From the NCBI RefSeq assembly GCF_021654135.1, contig NZ_JAKGSD010000047.1:1-64000 (forward strand): 64,000 nt of DNA. Reading direction: 5' to 3'. The translations under genes and the position numbers were made by a program. Within the stretch, counting starts at the first letter, position 1, and every line of letters begins with the position of its first letter. The notes below the pieces were generated by a model. It did no database searches, had not been told where the DNA came from, and saw only the letters and a program-made list of their open reading frames with translations. Shown here piece after piece: positions 26,040-34,355 of this stretch. This DNA is from Amycolatopsis tucumanensis (GTDB lineage: Bacteria; Actinomycetota; Actinomycetes; Mycobacteriales; Pseudonocardiaceae).

Positions 26040-26834
26040 TCACGCCGTAACCGGGCCGCGCCGCTGCCCCCACCGCGCCACGCGCGCACGGTGCTCCGGG
26101 TCCTGGTGCGCGAGCGGCTGCATCGCGGCTGCCAGGTTGAGAACCGATTCGAGGGTTCCGGAGCGGGACTCGGTCAGCAGCCGCTTGGCCATCCGCAGCG
26201 CGTGGGGTGGGTTGCGGGCGATCCGGCGCGCCAGCTCCCGGGCCGCGGGGAGCAGCTCGGCGTCGTCCACGACGCGGCTCACCAAACCCCAGTCCAACGC
26301 GGTGGCGGCGTCGACCCGGTCACCGGTGAAGGTCATCTCGGCCGCTCGCCCGGCGCCGGCCACCCGGGGAAGGAACCAGGCTCCCCCGTCCCCGGGAATC
26401 AGTCCCAGTTGGACGAAGCTCTCCGCGAACGAGGCCGACCTGGCGGCGATCCGGACGTCGCACATCATCGCCAGATCGCAGCCGGCCCCGACGGCGGCGC
26501 CGTTCACTGCGGCGATCACTGGCACTTCGCAGCGCACCATGGCACGCGGGATCCGCTGGATCCCCGAGACGTACCCGTGGCGCTGCGCGAGGGGGTCGAG
26601 GCCGAACACGCCGGTGCCGTCGGCCATCTCGCGCACGTTCCCGCCTGCGGAGAAGATGTGCCCAGCGCCGGTGAGGATCACCGCGCACGCTTCGGTGTTC
26701 TGGTTGACGTCGTCGACCGCGCGCTCCAGCGCGGCGATGAAGTCCGGCCCGGAGACTGCGTTGCCGGCGCCGGGAACGTTGATGGTCCAGATCTGCACCG
26801 GCCCGTCGCGGCCGATCACCAACGCTTCGGTCAC
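26040..26834 (-). CDS. Enoyl-CoA hydratase/isomerase family protein
   Basis: A 264-residue crotonase-fold enzyme. The oxyanion-hole segments are GHIFSAGGNVREMADG and AVNGAAVGAGCDLAMMCDVR; RVAGAGRAAEMTFTGDRVDA and ARRIARNPPHALRMAKRLL follow as in the family. It hydrates the double bond made by an acyl-CoA dehydrogenase. GTG 26834 lies 12 bases after the TPP-enzyme stop. Order in the operon suits a beta-oxidation-like sequence. Confidence 0.92.
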   Translation of the reverse strand: MTEALVIGRDGPVQIWTINVPGAGNAVSGPDFIAALERAVDDVNQNTEACAVILTGAGHIFSAGGNVREMADGTGVFGLDPLAQRHGYVSGIQRIPRAMVRCEVPVIAAVNGAAVGAGCDLAMMCDVRIAARSASFAESFVQLGLIPGDGGAWFLPRVAGAGRAAEMTFTGDRVDAATALDWGLVSRVVDDAELLPAARELARRIARNPPHALRMAKRLLTESRSGTLESVLNLAAAMQPLAHQDPEHRARVARWGQRRGPVTA

Positions 26835-26846
26835 GGTTACCGCCTC

Positions 26847-28460
26847 TCAGAAGGGAATGTGGTGGGTGGGGTCGAGGCGGATGTCCACGACGAGCGGGCG
26901 CTCCAGCCCGGGCACGCGCTTGGCCAGGACATCGATGTCCTCCGGCGTTTCCACCACGTGGGTGTCCGCGCCTGCTCCCGCGGCGACCGCTGCCACGTCG
27001 GGCCAGTCGTTGTAGGAGTGGCGGGGATCGAACCCCTGGGTCTCGAGCTTGTGGTACTCCGCCCCGTAGGCGCCGTCGTCGAAGACCAGCACGAGCAGGG
27101 GCAGACGATGCCGCACCGCCGTCGCGAGTTCGGAGGCGTGCATCATGAAGCCGCCGTCACCCACGAGAGCCACCGTCAGCCCGGATACCCCGGACACCGC
27201 CGCACCGATCGCTCCGGCGAGCCCCAGACCGATCGAGCCGAACCCGGTCATGGCGGTGAACCGGCCAGGAGCGCAGCGATCCAGGTAGGGCCAGGCACCG
27301 GCGACAAATCGTCCGACATCGCTGACGATCGCGCAGTCCGCGGGCAGTGCGCGATTGAGGAGCAGGCTCGCCGTGCGGATGTCGATCGTTCCGTCCGCCG
27401 GTCGCCGGTCCTGCGGGGTCCACTCGGCCATAGCGCTCGCGGCGGCGGTGCCGCGGTCTCGCCACGAGCCGCTTCCGGATACTCCCGCGGCGCGGAGTTC
27501 GGCGGTCATCGCGGCCACGACCGCGGCGGCGTCACCGGCGACACCTTCGTCGGGCTGCACGAGCCAGCCGAGTTTGGCCGGATCGAGATCGATCTGAACC
27601 AGGCGCTTGCCCTGGACCAGTTCCCCGCCCATGGTCGTGTACTTGTTCATGCTCGCGCCGACCGCGAGCACGCAGTCGCTGTCCATCAACACCTGGCTGG
27701 CGCATTCATGGGCCAACGTGCCCAGGATGCCCAAGTGCCGCGGATGCCCCCGGAACAGCCCACGTCCGAGCGCCGTGGTGAACAGCGGCGCCCCCAGCAG
27801 GTCGGCCAGTTCCGCGACCGCGGATTCGGCCGAAGCGGCCACGACGCCCCGGCCGGCCACGACGATCGGCCGGGTGGCGGACGCCACGAGACCGAGCGCA
27901 CCGTCGAGCGCGCTCTCCGGCACCGTCGTGCCGGCGGGCAGCCACACCGGCTCCAGCGGCTGCCCCGCTGACACCGCCTCCGACACAGACACCGGCAGCG
28001 GGATGTTGAGCACCACCGGAGCCGCCGAGGTGCTCAGCCGGCGCATCACGCGCCCGAAATCACGGACGACAGTGTCCGGGCGGTGGATCCGCTCGTGGAC
28101 GACCCCCAGCGCCGAGCAGACAGCGCCGATGTCGAGCCGCTGCAGGTGCGTGGCCTCCGCGGGAGGATCACCGGTGACCAGCAGTACGGGCGACGGGAAC
28201 CGGGCCGCTTCGACGAGAGCGGTCAGCGTGTTGGTGAACCCGGGCCCGTGGGTGACGGTGGCGACCGCGGGACGGCCGCTCATGCGTGCGTGCACGTCGG
28301 CCATCGCGACCGCACCTGCTTCGTGCGCCACCCGGACGAACTGGCCGCCCTGGTTTTCGAAGGCGCTGCTGACGTACATGTTCGCGTCGCCCATGAGACC
28401 GAAGACGGTGTCCACTCCAGACGCGCGGAGCAACGAGGACACCTGCTCGTAGACCTTCAT
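26847..28460 (-). CDS. Thiamine pyrophosphate-dependent enzyme (acetolactate synthase/benzoylformate decarboxylase family)
   Basis: A 537-residue TPP enzyme. The N-terminal pyrimidine-binding domain has the catalytic Glu (HEAGAVAMAD, E48), the middle domain has RPIVVAGRGVV, and the C-terminal domain has the TPP motif VALVGDGGFMMHASELATAV ending in FDDGAYG (Asp where NN or DN is common). Family members cleave or form C-C bonds next to a carbonyl, or release CoA fragments as in oxalyl-CoA decarboxylase. ATG 28460 has an AAAGGGA site. It is the first gene of the operon behind an AT-rich promoter. Confidence 0.91.
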   Translation of the reverse strand: MKVYEQVSSLLRASGVDTVFGLMGDANMYVSSAFENQGGQFVRVAHEAGAVAMADVHARMSGRPAVATVTHGPGFTNTLTALVEAARFPSPVLLVTGDPPAEATHLQRLDIGAVCSALGVVHERIHRPDTVVRDFGRVMRRLSTSAAPVVLNIPLPVSVSEAVSAGQPLEPVWLPAGTTVPESALDGALGLVASATRPIVVAGRGVVAASAESAVAELADLLGAPLFTTALGRGLFRGHPRHLGILGTLAHECASQVLMDSDCVLAVGASMNKYTTMGGELVQGKRLVQIDLDPAKLGWLVQPDEGVAGDAAAVVAAMTAELRAAGVSGSGSWRDRGTAAASAMAEWTPQDRRPADGTIDIRTASLLLNRALPADCAIVSDVGRFVAGAWPYLDRCAPGRFTAMTGFGSIGLGLAGAIGAAVSGVSGLTVALVGDGGFMMHASELATAVRHRLPLLVLVFDDGAYGAEYHKLETQGFDPRHSYNDWPDVAAVAAGAGADTHVVETPEDIDVLAKRVPGLERPLVVDIRLDPTHHIPF

Positions 28461-28510
28461 CGAGTCCCTTTCGCCGCACTGCTCCCCCACTCTGGCAAAT
28501 TCCGAGCGAA

Positions 28511-28536
28511 TACGCAATAGCATAGATCGTTACGTA
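28511..28536. promoter_or_regulatory. AT-rich promoter/operator of the TPP-enzyme operon
   Basis: TACGCAATAG at 28511-28520 repeats exactly the element at 18630 in the IclR/MFS region, and TTACGTA at 28530-28536 also recurs there. It lies 51-76 bases upstream of the operon's first ATG (minus strand). It is a candidate site for the IclR regulator. Confidence 0.5.
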
Positions 28537-28551
28537 TATAGGTATCGGCTA

Positions 28552-28590
28552 GGGCAGGGGTAGGCCCTGGCGTCCGGCCTACCCCTGCCC
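28552..28590. terminator. Perfect 15-bp hairpin terminator after the alcohol dehydrogenase
   Basis: GGGCAGGGGTAGGCC (28552-28566) pairs exactly with GGCCTACCCCTGCCC (28576-28590) across a nine-base loop, eight bases beyond the alcohol dehydrogenase stop at 28598. Both flanking genes are on the minus strand, so it separates the upstream TPP operon promoter from the preceding aldehyde/alcohol dehydrogenase transcript's end only in the sense that it lies between the two units. Confidence 0.6.
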
Positions 28591-28597
28591 AGGCGAA

Positions 28598-29710
28598 TCA
28601 GGAATCGTGGATGATCACGCCGCGGATGTTCTTGCCCGCACGCAGGTCCTCATACCCCTGGTTGACCTCCTCCAGGCGGTACCGCTGCGTGACGAGCTCG
28701 TCCAGCTTGAGCTTGCCCTCGTCGTAGAGGCGCAGCAGGCGGACGATGTCGTACTGCGGGTTGGACGAGCCGAACAACGACCCCTTGATGGTCTTCTCCA
28801 TCAGGGTCAGCTCCATGCCCGAGACGTGGACCGTGAGCTTCGCCGGATCGGCGAGGCTGGCCAGGCTGACCGTGCCGCCCTTGCCGATGATGGCAAACGC
28901 GTCGGCGATGATCTTCTCGTCCGGGGTGCCGACGAAGATCAGCGCGCCGTCGGCCATCTGGCCCCACGTCATCTCCCGGACCGCGTCGTGCGCCTCCTCC
29001 GCGGTGGCGAACGCGTGCGTGGCGCCGAACTTCAGTGCGGTGTCGCGTTTGAACGGCACCGGGTCGATGGCGACGATGTGCCGAGCCCCGGCCATGACCG
29101 CGCCCTGCACGGCGTTGATGCCCAGCCCGCCGATGCCGAAGATCACCGCCGTGTCACCGGCACGAAGGCCGTTGTTGTACACCGCGCTCCCCCATCCGGC
29201 GGGCACGCCACAGCCGACCAGCACGGCCGTCTCGAGCGGGAGCCAGTCGTCGATCTTCACCACCGAGTGCTGAGAGACCGTCGACCGTTCCGCGAAGCTG
29301 CCGAGCAGGCACAGGCTGCCGTAATCCACCCCGTCCTTGTGGAACTTGAACGATCCGTCGGGGAACCGGCCTTCGAGGATCGTGGCGCCGAGGTCGCAGA
29401 GGTTGGACCGGCCCGAGGCGCAGTACCGGCAGATCCCGCAGTTGGGGATGTAGCTGCACACCACGTGATCGCCGGGCTTGACCTTGGTGACGCCGGGGCC
29501 GACCTCCTCGACGATGCCGGAGCCCTCGTGGCCACCGACGATCGGGTACCGCGGCGGCATGTCGCCGTCGGTGAGGTGCAGATCCGAGTGGCACAACCCG
29601 GCAGCCACGTTCTTGATCAGGACCTCGCCCTCGCCGGGGCCGTCCAGGTCGAGTTCCATGATCTCGAACGGACGGTGCACCCCCAGGCTCACCGCTGCTT
29701 TCGTCTTCAT
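28598..29710 (-). CDS. Zinc-dependent alcohol dehydrogenase, NDMA-dependent type
   Basis: A 370-residue medium-chain alcohol dehydrogenase. Catalytic zinc ligands are in AAGLCHSDLHL (C40, H41) and GGHEGSGIVEEVGPG (H61, E62); structural zinc uses C91, C94, C97 and C105 (NCGICRYCASGRSNLC). The Rossmann motif is FGIGGLGINAVQGA. The overall pattern matches actinomycete enzymes assayed with NDMA and linked to mycofactocin, in which NAD(H) stays bound; no mycofactocin genes are visible here. ATG 29710 has an AAAGGA site, 44 bases after the aldehyde dehydrogenase. The pair oxidises an alcohol to a carboxylate. Confidence 0.92.
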   Translation of the reverse strand: MKTKAAVSLGVHRPFEIMELDLDGPGEGEVLIKNVAAGLCHSDLHLTDGDMPPRYPIVGGHEGSGIVEEVGPGVTKVKPGDHVVCSYIPNCGICRYCASGRSNLCDLGATILEGRFPDGSFKFHKDGVDYGSLCLLGSFAERSTVSQHSVVKIDDWLPLETAVLVGCGVPAGWGSAVYNNGLRAGDTAVIFGIGGLGINAVQGAVMAGARHIVAIDPVPFKRDTALKFGATHAFATAEEAHDAVREMTWGQMADGALIFVGTPDEKIIADAFAIIGKGGTVSLASLADPAKLTVHVSGMELTLMEKTIKGSLFGSSNPQYDIVRLLRLYDEGKLKLDELVTQRYRLEEVNQGYEDLRAGKNIRGVIIHDS

Positions 29711-29754
29711 CTCAAATGTCCTTTCGCGACGTTGCGGAAGTAGTGTGTGCCCGG

Positions 29755-31254
29755 TCAAAGGGCGATGTTGACGGCCTTGGTCTCGAGGTAGAGCTCGAGG
29801 ACGCCGGCTCCGAGCTCGCGGCCCCAGCCGGACTGCTTGTAACCGCCGAACGGCAGTGTGGTGTCGAAGCCGTTGTACTGGTTGACCCACACCGACCCCG
29901 CGCGGATCTCGCGCGCGGTGCGGTGCGCCTTGGACAAATCGCGCGTCCAGATCCCGGCCGCGAGTCCGTAGACGGTGTCGTTGGCGGCCGCCGTGACGCC
30001 GTCCGCCGCGGTGAAGGGCTGAGCCGCGACGACCGGACCGAAGATCTCCTCCCGCACCACGCGGGACTCCGGCCCGACGCCGACCAGGACGGTGGGCGCC
30101 ACGAAGAACCCGTCCCGGTCGAGCCGGGTGCCGCCGGAGAGGGCACGAGCCCCCTCGGCGAGCCCCTCGTCGACGTAGCCCATCACCTTGTCGCGCTGGT
30201 CGGCGGAGATCAGGGGGCCGATCTCGGTGGCCGGATCGAGCCCGGACCCCACGCGCAGACCCGCAGCGATGTCGGCGACCTTCGCGGTGAACTCCTCGAA
30301 GATCGTGTCCTCGACGTAGAGGCGTGAGCCCGCGGTGCAGGCTTGGCCGTGGTTGAAGAAGATCGCGTTCGCGGCGCCGGGCACCGCCAGGTCGAGGTCG
30401 GCGTCGGCGAAGACCACGTTGGGGCTCTTGCCACCGAGTTCGAGCGAGACACGCTTGAGGTTGCCCGCCGCCGCCCGGACGATCTCCTTGCCCACCTCGG
30501 TGGAGCCGGTGAACGCGATCTTGTCGACCCGCTCGTCGCGCACCAGCGCGGCGCCGGCGTCGCCGAACCCGGTCACGATGTTCACCACGCCGTCCGGAAG
30601 CCCGGCGTCGGCGAGCAGCTCACCGAGCAGCAGCGCCGACAGCGGGGTCTGCTCGGCGGGCTTGAGCACGACAGTGTTACCCGTGGCCAGCGCCGGCGCG
30701 ATCTTGAAGACTGCCATCAGGAGGGGAAAGTTCCAGGGCACGATCTGCCCGACCACGCCGACCGGCTCACGCAGCGTGTAGGCGTGGAAAACCCCGCCCG
30801 GCGCGAACGGCATCGACACCTGCGGCGTGCTGCCCTCGATCTTGGTCGCCCACCCCGCGTAGTACTCGAGGATCTCGACCGCCCAGGCGATGTCGACGTG
30901 CTCGGCGACCGACACCGACTTTCCGTTGTCCAGCGCCTCGATCTGGGCGAACTCGTCGGCCCGCGCGGCCAGGGCCTGAGCAACGCGCCACAGGAGCCGC
31001 TGCCGTTCCAGGGGCGTGAAGCGCCGCCAGGGCCCGTCGTCGAACGCGCGCCGGGCCGCGGTCACCGCGCGCGTGACGTCGGCGTCCTCCCCGTGGGCCA
31101 CCTCCGCGAGCACCCGCCCGGTCGCCGGATCGTGCGTCGTGAACGTCCTGCCCGACACCGCCGCGACCCACTCACCGCCGATCAGCAGCCTCTTCGGTTC
31201 CCGTAGAAAGCTGTCCACCCGTGGATGGAGAACCGGCTGGGAGACAACAGTCAT
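29755..31254 (-). CDS. NAD(P)-dependent aldehyde dehydrogenase
   Basis: A 499-residue, full-length ALDH. The catalytic Glu is in SLELGGKSPNVVF (E272) and the nucleophile is C306 (NHGQACTAGSRLYV); VPWNFPLLMAVFKIAPALA and FTGSTEVGKEI form the cofactor site. It oxidises the aldehyde produced by the downstream alcohol dehydrogenase. ATG 31254 has a GGAGGT site. The 117-base leader between it and the regulator gene holds two perfect inverted repeats. Confidence 0.95.
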   Translation of the reverse strand: MTVVSQPVLHPRVDSFLREPKRLLIGGEWVAAVSGRTFTTHDPATGRVLAEVAHGEDADVTRAVTAARRAFDDGPWRRFTPLERQRLLWRVAQALAARADEFAQIEALDNGKSVSVAEHVDIAWAVEILEYYAGWATKIEGSTPQVSMPFAPGGVFHAYTLREPVGVVGQIVPWNFPLLMAVFKIAPALATGNTVVLKPAEQTPLSALLLGELLADAGLPDGVVNIVTGFGDAGAALVRDERVDKIAFTGSTEVGKEIVRAAAGNLKRVSLELGGKSPNVVFADADLDLAVPGAANAIFFNHGQACTAGSRLYVEDTIFEEFTAKVADIAAGLRVGSGLDPATEIGPLISADQRDKVMGYVDEGLAEGARALSGGTRLDRDGFFVAPTVLVGVGPESRVVREEIFGPVVAAQPFTAADGVTAAANDTVYGLAAGIWTRDLSKAHRTAREIRAGSVWVNQYNGFDTTLPFGGYKQSGWGRELGAGVLELYLETKAVNIAL

Positions 31255-31280
31255 CGTTCCACCTCCGCCGTTGGAGCCAG

Positions 31281-31324
31281 AGCACGGTGTTCCGTGCTCA
31301 TCCGGACAGGCACGATGCTGTCCG
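31281..31324. promoter_or_regulatory. Two perfect inverted repeats ahead of the aldehyde dehydrogenase
   Basis: AGCACGG-TGTT-CCGTGCT (31281-31298) is a tight hairpin 27-44 bases before the ATG. CGGACAG-N8-CTGTCCG (31303-31324) is a wider dyad suited to a dimeric activator. The first may terminate the upstream regulator transcript or structure the leader; the second is a candidate binding site for the AcoR/MimR-like activator. Confidence 0.55.
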
Positions 31325-31371
31325 AGGCGGCGCCGGTGGAACCGTTCAAACTTTGCACACCGGCGGGACGC

Positions 31372-33054
31372 TCACACGCGGATCCGCAGCACCCTGATCC
31401 GGTTGTACAGCGTTCCGCGGCTGATGCCGAGGTCCTCGGCCGCGCGGGTCTTGTTCCCCTGGTTGCGTTCGAGCGCGGCCAGGATCGCGTCGTGCTCGGA
31501 CCGTTCCCAGGGAGTAAGGCGAGCCTTGGCGGGGGCGCCGCGGTATTCCCGCGGCAGGTCACCGGCGACGATGTCGCCCGTGCTGCGTTTGGCGGCGACC
31601 CGGCGTACGACGTGATCGAGCTCCCGCAGGTTGCCGGGCCAGTCCAGCTCCGCGAGGCACGCCAGGGCGGCGGGCGTGAACCGGGCGGACCCGTTCGTCG
31701 CCTCGGCGAGCATCGCCCGGGCCAGCGCCGGGATGTCCGCGCGCCGCTCGCGCAGGGGCGGCAGTTCCAGACGTCCGGGGCACCGGAAGGCGAGGTGCCG
31801 GTGCCGTGGACCGAGTCGATCCACCGGCGGCCCCGTGATCGCCGTCCAGATCCCCTGCGCGACGCACTCCCCGAGCGCCTGCACCACGGTGTCGTCGAGC
31901 AGTTCGACACCCTCGACGACGACCAGCGCGCCGGAGGCGGCGGCGCTGCGGACCCGGTGGAGCCAGGTGGACCCCTCGACCGGTTCATGGCCGCCGACGG
32001 TCACCACCTCGGCGCCGGTACCGGATGCCAGGCTGTGCGCCGTCCGGGTGCGCCCGGTTCCGGCTTCTCCCGCGATGAAGGTCGCCAGGCGCGCCGCGCG
32101 GTATCTCGCCAGTTCCCGGTCGAGGACGTCGCCGGCGGTGGCCTGCCTCCGGGGAACCACGGGATGCGACCGGTAGGCGGGGGTGAACCGGATCAGCACG
32201 TTTCCGTGCCCGCCCACGGGTTCGAGCGTCAGTCGCAACCGCATCCCGTGCGCCGTCTCGAAGACCACCTCGCGGGACTTCCCGTCCCACCGCGGCCCAT
32301 GTGCCAGCTCCCGGAGTCGCTCGTGGTCGAGGGCGTCGAAGTGGTCCAGCGCCTGCTGGTTGGCGAGCACCACGCCGTCGCCGCCGAGCGCCAGAACCGC
32401 CCGTTCGCCACGCCTGGCCACGGCCCGGTTGAAGGCGTCGAGGAGACGTCGTTCGGAATCACGGGAGTCGGCCAGCAAGGCGCTTTCGATCTGCCGGACG
32501 GCCTGCCGCAGGAACGGGCCGAACAGCGGGTTCTCCCCACCTGCCGGCCCGGCGAGGTCGAGGACGCCTTCGAGCCGCCGCGTCGCGGGGTGCACTATCG
32601 GGTAGCCGTAGCAGCTGTAGCCACGCAGCGACCGGGCGAAGTGCTCGCCGCCACGCACCGCCACGCCCCGGCGAAGCTCAAACGGTGTGGCGATGGCGTT
32701 GGTGCCGGTCGTGTCCTCGGTGAACCGCCTGCCCAGGACGACCCCGGTGTCGTCGAGGATGTCGGCCGTGCGCGAACTGATGCGTCCCCGGTGGACGATC
32801 CGGGCGGCGCTGTCGGCCAGGACGGTGAAGTAGGCCGTCTCGCCGAGTTCGGCGGCAACCTGGTCGAGCACGGGCAACGCGGCCCGCAACAGGCGGCTTC
32901 GCTGGTCGACGTCCACCGCGTCGAGCCGCTCGAGTGGCAGGTCGGGCCGTACCCCGGACCGCCAGGAGCGGCGCCACGAATCCCGGATCTCGGCTTCCGC
33001 CGCGCTCGGCAGCTCGCCGGCCACGGCGGTCGCCTCGAACCCGTCGACGCCCAT
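31372..33054 (-). CDS. AcoR/MimR-like transcriptional activator (GAF, AAA-like, Fis-type HTH)
   Basis: A 560-residue activator. An N-terminal sensor region with GAF character (residues about 20-200, DTTGTNAIATPFELRRG and ARSLRGYSCYGYPIVHPATR) is followed by a degenerate AAA+ domain (FIAGEAGTGRTRTAHSLA) and a C-terminal Fis HTH (NKTRAAEDLGISRGTLYNRI). The GAFTGA loop needed to contact sigma-54 is missing, as in actinomycete members that work without sigma-54. Such proteins activate alcohol, acetoin or alkane oxidation genes. ATG 33054 has an AAGGGGG site. It probably controls the two dehydrogenase genes just downstream. Confidence 0.9.
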   Translation of the reverse strand: MGVDGFEATAVAGELPSAAEAEIRDSWRRSWRSGVRPDLPLERLDAVDVDQRSRLLRAALPVLDQVAAELGETAYFTVLADSAARIVHRGRISSRTADILDDTGVVLGRRFTEDTTGTNAIATPFELRRGVAVRGGEHFARSLRGYSCYGYPIVHPATRRLEGVLDLAGPAGGENPLFGPFLRQAVRQIESALLADSRDSERRLLDAFNRAVARRGERAVLALGGDGVVLANQQALDHFDALDHERLRELAHGPRWDGKSREVVFETAHGMRLRLTLEPVGGHGNVLIRFTPAYRSHPVVPRRQATAGDVLDRELARYRAARLATFIAGEAGTGRTRTAHSLASGTGAEVVTVGGHEPVEGSTWLHRVRSAAASGALVVVEGVELLDDTVVQALGECVAQGIWTAITGPPVDRLGPRHRHLAFRCPGRLELPPLRERRADIPALARAMLAEATNGSARFTPAALACLAELDWPGNLRELDHVVRRVAAKRSTGDIVAGDLPREYRGAPAKARLTPWERSEHDAILAALERNQGNKTRAAEDLGISRGTLYNRIRVLRIRV

Positions 33055-33174
33055 GTCGACCCCCTTCCGCTGAAGCTGGCACACCTACGATATGGGCGTG
33101 GTCGCACCGGCGGTAGCCGATGGCGCCTCCGGGGGCCGCTCGTCCGGCAGCCACCCGGAGGTTCCGGTACCAGC

Positions 33175-33265
33175 TCGGGTAGACGCGGGCGAGAGAGTCG
33201 CGCATGTGACCGGTGATCAGGTCGAGGTGGCTCTCCAGTGCGAAGTGTCCACTGTCGAGCAGGTG
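33175..33265 (-). pseudogene. Possible remnant of an alpha/beta-hydrolase C-terminus
   Basis: A short stretch reads HLLDSGHFALESHLDLITGH, resembling the catalytic-histidine end of alpha/beta hydrolases (typically LLDTGHFALE). Nothing recognisable precedes it in the same frame, and no ribosome site supports a gene. The 336 bases between the activator and reductase genes hold nothing else I can name. Confidence 0.4.
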
Positions 33266-33390
33266 ATCCCGGCATCCGGCAGGTCGCCGCACCAGCAGCG
33301 TTGTCCGTCGCGCTGACGTCACCTCCTCGGCCCCAGCAGGGCAGACCTCTCCCAGCTCACCCGAAATGACCAGCACGCACACGAAACTCC

Positions 33391-34347
33391 CTACAGATCG
33401 AGGATCAGGCGGGGCGAGCGGGCGCGGGACACGCAGATCATCATGCATGAGCCCGCCTGGCGTTCCTGATCGGTCAACACCGAGTCGCGGTGGTCGGGGG
33501 CGCCGTCGAGGACCGGTGTCTCGCAGACCCCGCAGGTGCCTTCTTCGCAGTTGTAGACGACCGGAATCCCGGCCTCCTCGGCGACCGCGATGATCGAGCG
33601 GCCCGGCGGGATCGTGAGCGTCACGCCGGACTGCGCGAATTCCACGTCGAATTCGGTCGTCGGGCCGTCGAGCGCTCCCTCCGCCGGGGAGAACCTCTCC
33701 ACGTGCAGTGACCCCTTCGGCCAGGAGGCGCAGTGCGCTTCCACGGCCTTCAGCAGTGGCTCAGGGCCGCAGCAGTAGACAGCCGTGTCCGGGGCGGGCT
33801 CGGCGAGCAGGCTCGCCAAATCGAGCAGTCCGTACTCGTCCTGCGGACGCAGGGACACCCGCTCTCCCCCGGTTGCCACGAGTTCTTCGGTGAACGCCAT
33901 CGATGCGGCGGTGCGCCCGCCGTAGAGCAGCGTCCAGTCCGCACCCGCGCGCCGCGCGGCCTCGATCATCGGGAGCATCGGCGTGATGCCTATGCCGCCG
34001 GCCACGAAGACGTAGCGCTTCGCCTCGATCTGCGCGAAGTTGTTGCGTGGCAGGCTCACCAGGATGGTGTCCCCCAACGTCAGTCCGTCGTGGACATACG
34101 CTGATCCACCGCGGCTGTCCGGCTCACGAAGGACCGCGACCTGGTAACGGTCGCGCTCGGTGGGTGAAGAGCACAGTGAGTACTGCCTGATCACCGGCGG
34201 TTCGCCCAGGTGCAGGTCGATGTGCGCCCCGGGCTGCCACGCCGGGAGCTCGCCACGGTCCGGCCGACCCAGCGTGAGCAGGACGACTCCGTCGGCCACG
34301 GTCTCCTTGCCGAGCACGACCGCTTCGAAGGTCTCGGGAATGGGCAT
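33391..34347 (-). CDS. Phthalate-dioxygenase-reductase/VanB-type oxidoreductase (flavin, NAD, [2Fe-2S])
   Basis: A 318-residue electron-transfer protein. The flavin site is RQYSLCSSPTERDRYQVAVL, the pyridine-nucleotide site FVAGGIGITPMLPMIEAARR, and the C-terminal plant-type ferredoxin domain has YNCEEGTCGVCETPVLDGAP with a final Cys in GSCMMICVS. It passes electrons from NAD(P)H to an oxygenase. As last gene of the P450 operon it is the likely redox partner. ATG 34347 has a GAGGAAAG site; ATG 34359 overlaps the upstream stop by four bases. Confidence 0.92.
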   Translation of the reverse strand: MPIPETFEAVVLGKETVADGVVLLTLGRPDRGELPAWQPGAHIDLHLGEPPVIRQYSLCSSPTERDRYQVAVLREPDSRGGSAYVHDGLTLGDTILVSLPRNNFAQIEAKRYVFVAGGIGITPMLPMIEAARRAGADWTLLYGGRTAASMAFTEELVATGGERVSLRPQDEYGLLDLASLLAEPAPDTAVYCCGPEPLLKAVEAHCASWPKGSLHVERFSPAEGALDGPTTEFDVEFAQSGVTLTIPPGRSIIAVAEEAGIPVVYNCEEGTCGVCETPVLDGAPDHRDSVLTDQERQAGSCMMICVSRARSPRLILDL

Positions 34348-34355
34348 GGCTTTCC

